Source: Gammaproteobacteria bacterium (lineage in GTDB: Bacteria; Pseudomonadota; Gammaproteobacteria; Steroidobacterales; Rariloculaceae). Taken from it: DNA of 52,374 nt. Under the pieces are notes generated by a model. That model was not told the origin of the DNA. It did no database searches and saw only the letters and a list, made by a program, of their open reading frames with translations. Shown here piece by piece: positions 47,795 through 52,374 of the stretch. The position numbers and the translations under genes are program-made. The DNA is taken from contig JAJDVG010000035.1 of assembly GCA_022826245.1 (NCBI GenBank), positions 1 to 52,374 on the forward strand. The letters are read 5' to 3'. Every line of letters starts with the position of its first letter. Position 1 is the first letter of the stretch.

Positions 47795-48478
47795 CTACTG
47801 CTGGCGCGGCCCGTCGGCGGCGTCCCTGGAAGCGCCGGCGGAATCGAATACCTCGCCGCGGAACACCCAGACCTTGACGCCGATCACTCCGTAGGTCGTG
47901 CGCGCCTCGGCGAGCCCGTAGTCGATGTCCGCACGCAAGGTATGCAGCGGCACGCGGCCTTCCCGATACCATTCCGAGCGGGCGATCTCCGCGCCGTTCA
48001 GACGCCCGGACACCTTGACCTTGATGCCTTCGGCGCCGATCCGCATGGTGTTCGTGACCGCGCGGCGCATGGCGCGGCGAAACTGCACGCGGCGTTCCAA
48101 CTGCTGGGCGACGCCTTCCGCGACGAGCTGCGCGTCGAGCTCGGGCTTGCGGATTTCGGCGATGTTGATCCTGACGTCATGCAGCGGCATGGCCAGCAGG
48201 CGCGCGACCTCGTTGCGCAACTTCTCGATATCCTCGCCCTTCTTGCCGATGACGATGCCCGGCCGCGCCGTGTGAATCGTGATATTGGCGCGTTTCGCGG
48301 GTCGCTCGATGTGAATCCTGCTCACGGATGCGTCCTTGAGCCTCTTTCGAAGGAAATCGCGAACCCGGTGATCCTGTTCCACGTAGTCCGAATACCCCTG
48401 CGAATCGGCATACCACTTCGAGGACCACTCCTTCGTGATGCCGAGGCGAATTCCGATCGGATGAACTTTTTGTCCCAT
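47795..48478 (-). CDS. rpsC: 30S ribosomal protein uS3
   Basis: 227 aa. [20 protein letters not shown], the KH domain with [20 protein letters not shown], and the C-terminal [20 protein letters not shown] segment. Lines the mRNA entry tunnel. 4 bp after rplV, 12 bp before rplP. Confidence 0.98.
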   Translation of the reverse strand: MGQKVHPIGIRLGITKEWSSKWYADSQGYSDYVEQDHRVRDFLRKRLKDASVSRIHIERPAKRANITIHTARPGIVIGKKGEDIEKLRNEVARLLAMPLHDVRINIAEIRKPELDAQLVAEGVAQQLERRVQFRRAMRRAVTNTMRIGAEGIKVKVSGRLNGAEIARSEWYREGRVPLHTLRADIDYGLAEARTTYGVIGVKVWVFRGEVFDSAGASRDAADGPRQQ

Positions 48479-48482
48479 TGTT

Positions 48483-48815
48483 CTACTCGTCGGCTACCCG
48501 AACCGTTATGTGGCTGTTGCGCTTGAAGATCCTGTTGCCTCTGCCCTTGGCCCGGGCCCGGTAGCGCTTGAACGTCGGCGCACGATCGACTTCCACGACC
48601 GACACCCTGAGTTCGTCGATATCGGCGCCGTGGTTGTGCTCGGCATTGGCGATCGCCGATTCGAGCACCTTGTGCACGATGGCCGCCGCCTTCTTCGGGC
48701 TGAAGCTCAGGATGTTGAGCGCCTGCGCCACGGGCCTGCCACGGATCTGATCCGCCACGAGCCGGCACTTCTGCGGCGAAATGCGCGCGTATCGAAGTTT
48801 GGCCGCAACTTCCAT
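48483..48815 (-). CDS. rplV: 50S ribosomal protein uL22
   Basis: 110 aa from the ATG at 48815, the same length as E. coli. [20 protein letters not shown]; the C-terminal beta hairpin reads [20 protein letters not shown], which reaches into the exit tunnel. The longer frame from 48839 would add eight unneeded residues. Confidence 0.97.
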   Translation of the reverse strand: MEVAAKLRYARISPQKCRLVADQIRGRPVAQALNILSFSPKKAAAIVHKVLESAIANAEHNHGADIDELRVSVVEVDRAPTFKRYRARAKGRGNRIFKRNSHITVRVADE

Positions 48816-48835
48816 CTGTCCGGGACTCCCTGAAC

Positions 48836-49111
48836 TCAACCCTTGGCCTTGCGATCGCCGGAGTGACCGCGGAACGTCCGGGTTACCGCGAATTCACCGA
48901 GCTTGTGGCCGACCATGTTCTCCGAGATCAGCACGGGAACATGCTGCCGGCCGTTGTGGACGGCGATCGTAAGCCCGACCATGTCCGGCACGACCATGGA
49001 GCGGCGCGACCAGGTCCTGATCGGCCGCCGATCGTTATTCGCAACCGCCTTTTCCACTTTCTTCATCAAGTGGATATCAACGAACGGACCCTTTTTAATC
49101 GAACGTGGCAT
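48836..49111 (-). CDS. rpsS: 30S ribosomal protein uS19
   Basis: 91 aa. [20 protein letters not shown], then [20 protein letters not shown] and the [20 protein letters not shown] end are diagnostic. Head protein that contacts uS13. Between rplB and rplV with gaps of 31 and 20 bp. Confidence 0.98.
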   Translation of the reverse strand: MPRSIKKGPFVDIHLMKKVEKAVANNDRRPIRTWSRRSMVVPDMVGLTIAVHNGRQHVPVLISENMVGHKLGEFAVTRTFRGHSGDRKAKG

Positions 49112-49142
49112 CTCAACTTCCGGGCGTCATGCGCCGCTCGGC

Positions 49143-49970
49143 CTACTTCTGCTTCCTGCTGCGAACGATCATCGACTTCGTCCGCTTGTTGCTTCTCGTC
49201 TTGTAACCCTTGGCGGGCACACCCCAGGGAGATACCGGATGCCGGCCGCCCGACGTCCTGCCCTCGCCGCCGCCATGCGGATGGTCGACGGGGTTCATCG
49301 CGACACCGCGCACGGTCGGTCTGACACCGCGCCAGCGGGTCGCGCCGGCCTTGCCGAGCTTGCGAAGGTTGTGGTCGTCGTTGCCGACCTCGCCAACCGT
49401 CGCGCGACAGTTCACGTGAATCTTGCGCATCTCGCCCGAGCGCAGGCGCAGCGTGGCATAGTTGCCCTCGCGCGCGACGATCTGCACGGACGCTCCGGCG
49501 CTGCGCGCCATCTGACCGCCCTTGCCGGGCTTCATCTCCACGCAATGAACCTGCGTGCCGACCGGGATGTTCTTGAGCGGCAGGGCGTTGCCGGGCCTGA
49601 TCGGCGCATCGCTGCCCGACTGCACGACGGCGCCGGCCGCGACGCGCTTAGGCGCCAGGATATAGCGCCGCTCGCCGTCGGCGTACAGCACGAGCGCCAG
49701 GTTGGCGCTGCGGTTCGGGTCGTACTCGAGACGCTCGACGCGGCCCGGGATGCCGTCCTTGTTGCGCCTGAAATCCACGAGCCGGTAGTGCCGCTTGTGG
49801 CCGCCGCCCCTGTGGCGCACGGTAATGCGTCCGGCGTTGTTGCGGCCGCCCTGCTTCGACAGCGGCGCGAGCAGCGGCGCGTGCGGTTTGCCCTTGTGCA
49901 AGCCCTGCGTGACGACGCGGACCGTAAAGCGCTGGCCGGCCGATGTGGGTTTGAGCTTGCGTACGGGCAT
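49143..49970 (-). CDS. rplB: 50S ribosomal protein uL2
   Basis: 275 aa (E. coli 273). [40 protein letters not shown]; the C-terminal [20 protein letters not shown] loop with the conserved His for peptidyl-transfer support. 16 bp after rplW. Confidence 0.98.
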   Translation of the reverse strand: MPVRKLKPTSAGQRFTVRVVTQGLHKGKPHAPLLAPLSKQGGRNNAGRITVRHRGGGHKRHYRLVDFRRNKDGIPGRVERLEYDPNRSANLALVLYADGERRYILAPKRVAAGAVVQSGSDAPIRPGNALPLKNIPVGTQVHCVEMKPGKGGQMARSAGASVQIVAREGNYATLRLRSGEMRKIHVNCRATVGEVGNDDHNLRKLGKAGATRWRGVRPTVRGVAMNPVDHPHGGGEGRTSGGRHPVSPWGVPAKGYKTRSNKRTKSMIVRSRKQK

Positions 49971-49986
49971 CGTCCGGTCCTCGGTC

Positions 49987-50292
49987 CTATTCGGCGCCGA
50001 TAAAATCGATTTCGTGGCCCGGGGCGAGCCGCACGTACGCCTTCTTCCAGGCCTGGCGGCGGCCCATGGTCCTGCCGAAGCGCTTCGGCTTGCCGGGCAT
50101 GCGCGCTACCGTCACCGATACCACCTTGACGTCAAGCAGCATTTCGACAGCCTTGCGAATCTCGGCTTTGGTTGCGTCGCGCCGCACCCGAAACACGACA
50201 TGGCCGCTTTGATCCGCGGCGATCGTCGACTTCTCCGACACGTGCGGACCGATCAGCACCTGCATGAGCCTTTCCTGCGCGACGACGCTCAT
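49987..50292 (-). CDS. rplW: 50S ribosomal protein uL23
   Basis: 101 aa. The opening [20 protein letters not shown], the [20 protein letters not shown] loop and the final [18 protein letters not shown] are diagnostic. Docking site for trigger factor and SRP at the tunnel exit. ATG overlaps the rplD stop by 4 bp (ATGA). Confidence 0.97.
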   Translation of the reverse strand: MSVVAQERLMQVLIGPHVSEKSTIAADQSGHVVFRVRRDATKAEIRKAVEMLLDVKVVSVTVARMPGKPKRFGRTMGRRQAWKKAYVRLAPGHEIDFIGAE

Positions 50293-50894
50293 CGGAGCCG
50301 CTCCTCGAGCAGCTTCGCCGCCGCGGCCGTCATGACGACCTTGTCCGCCGACACGAGGCTGACCGGATCGACGGCCGCGGCCGTGTCGACGGACACGTGC
50401 GGCAGGTTGCGTGCGGCAAGCCAGAGATTGCGGTCGAACGCTTCGACGACGAGCAGGCCGCGCTCGACGTCGAGCTCATCGAGCCGGGTCTTGAGCAGCT
50501 TTGTCTTCGGCTCCGCGACCGTGAGTTCGTTCGCGATCAGCAGTCGCTCCCGGCGCAGCAGTTCCGACAGCAGCGAACGCAGCGCGCCGCGGTACATCTT
50601 GCGGTTGACCTTCTGTGCGTGGTCGCGCGGCCGGGCAGCGAAGGCCCTGCCGCCACCCACCCACAGGGGGCTGCGGATCGTGCCGGCCCGCGCGCGTCCC
50701 GTGCCCTTCTGCCGCCACGGCTTGGCGCCGCCGCCGCGCGCGTCCGAACGACTTTTCTGCGCCTTGGTGCCGGCGCGCTGCCGGCTCAGGTAGGCCGTGA
50801 CGACCTGATGAATCAGGGGTTCGTTGAATTGGGCCGCGAACAGCGAGTCTGCGACTTCGAGCGTTCCGGCATTGTCATGCAGCTTGACTTTCAT
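50289..50894 (-). CDS. rplD: 50S ribosomal protein uL4
   Basis: 201 aa from the ATG at 50894, same length as E. coli. [20 protein letters not shown], then the tunnel loop with [20 protein letters not shown] and [20 protein letters not shown]. In E. coli L4 also represses the S10 operon through the mRNA leader; the leader before rplC is a candidate target here. The longer frame up to 51443 lies inside rplC. Confidence 0.98.
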   Translation of the reverse strand: MKVKLHDNAGTLEVADSLFAAQFNEPLIHQVVTAYLSRQRAGTKAQKSRSDARGGGAKPWRQKGTGRARAGTIRSPLWVGGGRAFAARPRDHAQKVNRKMYRGALRSLLSELLRRERLLIANELTVAEPKTKLLKTRLDELDVERGLLVVEAFDRNLWLAARNLPHVSVDTAAAVDPVSLVSADKVVMTAAAAKLLEERLR

Positions 50895-50911
50895 GTCGCG
50901 ACCCGGTGCCT

Positions 50912-51553
50912 TTATGCGCTCTTGACTGCAGGGAGCACGATGACGCGGCCGCTCGGAGCACCCGGTACCGCGCCCTTGACCAGCAGCAGGTTGCGGTCGG
51001 CATCGACGCGGACGACGTCGAGATTCGGTGACGTGGTCCGAACGTTGCCCATCTGGCCGGCCATCTTCTTGCCCTTGAATACGCGTCCCGGCGTCTGGTT
51101 CTGGCCGATCGAGCCCGGCGCGCGGTGGGCGAGCGAGTTGCCGTGGGTGTTGTCCTGGGTTCGGAAGTTGTGCCGCTTGACGGTGCCCGCGAAGCCCTTG
51201 CCCTTCGACGTGCCGACGACATCGACGCGTTGACCGGCCTCGAAGCGGTCGACCCTGAGCTCGGCGCCCGGCTCGAGCTCGTCGCCTTCGTCGCCGTCGA
51301 GACGGAATTCCCAGAGCCCTTCGCCGGGCTCGACGCCGTTGCTGGCGAAATGGCCGGCTTCGGCCTTCGTGAGGCGGTCGGGAACGGTTTGGCCGAGGGT
51401 CACCTGGACGGCGCGGTAGCCGTCGCGTTCCGGCGTCTTGCACATCGTGACCCGGTTGGGCAGCACTTCGATCACGGTAACCGGTATCGATTCACCGGCA
51501 TCCGTGAATACGCGCGTCATGCCGCACTTACGGCCCACGAGACCGATTGGCAT
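50912..51553 (-). CDS. rplC: 50S ribosomal protein uL3
   Basis: 213 aa. [20 protein letters not shown] at the start; [20 protein letters not shown] with [20 protein letters not shown] is the loop near the peptidyl-transferase centre, including the glutamine that PrmB methylates. GAGG lies 8 nt before the ATG. A 316-bp gap with its own promoter separates it from rpsJ, so rplC looks like the first gene of a separate transcript. Confidence 0.98.
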   Translation of the reverse strand: MPIGLVGRKCGMTRVFTDAGESIPVTVIEVLPNRVTMCKTPERDGYRAVQVTLGQTVPDRLTKAEAGHFASNGVEPGEGLWEFRLDGDEGDELEPGAELRVDRFEAGQRVDVVGTSKGKGFAGTVKRHNFRTQDNTHGNSLAHRAPGSIGQNQTPGRVFKGKKMAGQMGNVRTTSPNLDVVRVDADRNLLLVKGAVPGAPSGRVIVLPAVKSA

Positions 51554-51751
51554 CAGTCAATCCTCTGTATCCGCGCCGTCGCAATCGCATGGCGCTTCAG
51601 CCAGCGCAGCGTCAAGCACGCTGGCGCCCAATACGGCTATGCCGGTGTCGGCCGGCCGCGTCGTTCCGAGTAAGGTGGCCGCGGCGTTCCTCGCCTACGG
51701 CCCCAAGCACGAAAACGGCCCGGGGGCTCAAGCCTTCCGGACCACAAGTAG
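51554..51751 (-). promoter_or_regulatory. Candidate 5' leader of the rplC operon
   Basis: From the predicted start site near 51751 to the rplC ATG there are about 197 nt of untranslated leader. It contains a stretch that can fold in two exclusive ways: GCCAGCG with CGCTGGC (7 bp), or the inner CAGCG with CGCTG (5 bp), around TGCTTGA (51604-51629). No open reading frame with a good start lies in it. In E. coli a leader of comparable size before rpsJ is where L4 causes attenuation and translational repression; whether this one does the same is inference. Confidence 0.5.
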
Positions 51752-51757
51752 CAGGCT

Positions 51758-51785
51758 ATTATAACACTGACCCTTTCGAGTTCAA
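51758..51785 (-). promoter_or_regulatory. Strong sigma-70 promoter between rpsJ and rplC
   Basis: Minus strand: TTGAAC (51785-51780), 16-bp spacer, perfect TATAAT (51763-51758). It lies downstream of rpsJ and points at rplC. It is the best promoter match in the window and sits in the longest gap of the ribosomal block. Confidence 0.75.
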
Positions 51786-51849
51786 CGCGCGACGGCCCGA
51801 GAAAATTGGCGTATGCGCGCCGCAAACCTCGTCCCGCAAACCGCCGCCC

Positions 51850-51870
51850 GGAGCCTTCGGTGCAGGCTCC
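51850..51870 (-). terminator. Hairpin directly after the rpsJ stop codon
   Basis: GGAGCCT and AGGCTCC form a perfect 7-bp stem with a 7-nt loop, starting at the last base of the rpsJ TAG. It lacks a following T-run, so it is only a possible terminator or processing site. Together with the promoter below it, it suggests that rpsJ and rplC are on different transcripts. Confidence 0.5.
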
Positions 51871-52184
51871 TAATTGAGCTTGATCTGGACGTCGACGCCC
51901 GCCGGCAACTCGAGCTTCATGAGCGCATCGACGGTCTTGTCGGTCGGATCGACGATGTCCATGAGCCGCTTGTGCGTCAGGAGCTCGTACTGATCGCGGG
52001 CATCCTTGTTCACGTGCGGAGAGATCAGCACGGTATAGCGCTCGATCTTGGTGGGAAGCGGGACCGGGCCCTTGACGGTCGCGCCCGTTCGCTTCGCGGT
52101 CTCGACGATTTCGCGCGCCGACTTGTCGATGAGCCGGTGGTCGAAAGCCTTGAGCCTGATCCTGATGTTCTGATTAGTCGCCAT
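51870..52184 (-). CDS. rpsJ: 30S ribosomal protein uS10 (NusE)
   Basis: 104 aa from the ATG at 52184. [20 protein letters not shown] and [20 protein letters not shown] with [20 protein letters not shown] are diagnostic. Also the NusE factor of antitermination. It follows tuf by 30 bp, so it is probably read from the str operon; the frame from 52208 would add eight extra residues and is rejected. Confidence 0.98.
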   Translation of the reverse strand: MATNQNIRIRLKAFDHRLIDKSAREIVETAKRTGATVKGPVPLPTKIERYTVLISPHVNKDARDQYELLTHKRLMDIVDPTDKTVDALMKLELPAGVDVQIKLN

Positions 52185-52214
52185 GTGTGCACCTTCCCGC
52201 CGCGGCAAACGCGG

Positions 52215-52374
52215 TTATTCAATCACCTTTGCGACGACGCCCGCGCCGACGGTGCGGCCGCCCTCGCGAATCGCAAACCGCAAGCCTTCCTCCATCGCGA
52301 TCGGCGCATGCAGGTCCACCTTCATCTGCACGTTGTCGCCCGGCATCACCATCTCCGTCGCCTCCGGCAACTCC
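52215..52374 (-). CDS. tuf: Elongation factor Tu, C-terminal fragment
   Basis: The last 52 codons are within the window; the gene continues past the right edge. The peptide [20 protein letters not shown] and then [21 protein letters not shown] is the C-terminal domain of EF-Tu. The stop TAA is at 52217-52215. It precedes rpsJ, as in the str–S10 order of many Gammaproteobacteria. Confidence 0.97.
   Translation of the reverse strand, partial: ELPEATEMVMPGDNVQMKVDLHAPIAMEEGLRFAIREGGRTVGAGVVAKVIE

Overview
The window is a GC-rich chromosomal segment that reads as housekeeping DNA from a gammaproteobacterium. The evidence is the conserved gene orders: a tuf–rpsJ–S10–spc–alpha ribosomal block, maf–rng–yhdP–nitrilase–tldD, holA–nadD–rsfS–rlmH, miaB–phoH(ybeZ)–ybeY–corC–lnt, and ssb beside uvrA, together with LptE, Lnt and RNase G. 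Family or genus cannot be named from the sequence alone.

Layout. 1-108 is the 5' end of djlA. 137-2400 is a small accessory patch: an AAA+ ATPase of the DUF4143 class with four 22-bp-period repeats in front of it, and a Phd/VapC toxin-antitoxin pair with a perfect palindromic operator and an intrinsic terminator. 2507-5118 holds purine genes (purC facing purK-purE). 5172-8008 holds the TldE/TldD pair, facing each other. From 19558 down to 6542 runs a tightly packed minus-strand set: cysS, yidD, a Trm112-like gene, holA, nadD, rsfS, rlmH, maf, rng, yhdP, a nitrilase and tldD, with several stop/start overlaps. 19763-23641 holds hisI, lptE (reversed) and leuS. 25966-23602 and 29425-26070 form the ssb, miaB, phoH, ybeY, corC, lnt series. 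A YbjQ-family gene, uvrA and an aspartate/aromatic aminotransferase follow on the plus strand. Next come trpS and a gamma-glutamyltransferase-like gene (minus), then a PEMT/ICMT-like membrane methyltransferase and a small protein-kinase-like gene (plus). 52374-38517 is the ribosomal protein block, from the 3' end of tuf through rpsJ, rplC ... secY, rpmJ, rpsM ... rpoA, rplQ.

Points that stand out: (i) the leuS–lptE–holA order usual in Gammaproteobacteria is broken. lptE is inverted and divergent from leuS, cysS/hisI/yidD/Trm112 lie between, and the LeuS protein looks like the PVC/plant type rather than the gammaproteobacterial type. (ii) CysS carries a duplicated C-terminal module. (iii) A strong promoter and a leader of about 200 nt lie between rpsJ and rplC, with a hairpin right after the rpsJ stop, so rpsJ appears cut off from the rest of the S10 operon. 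(iv) The same 19-bp sequence (17/19 identical) starts at the stop codons of both hisI and rpsJ. (v) purE may be read from a leaderless transcript. I found no phage, IS element, CRISPR array, rRNA or tRNA, and no clear case for a wholly new multi-gene system. The best candidates for new biology are the repeat-preceded ATPase and the rpsJ/rplC leader.
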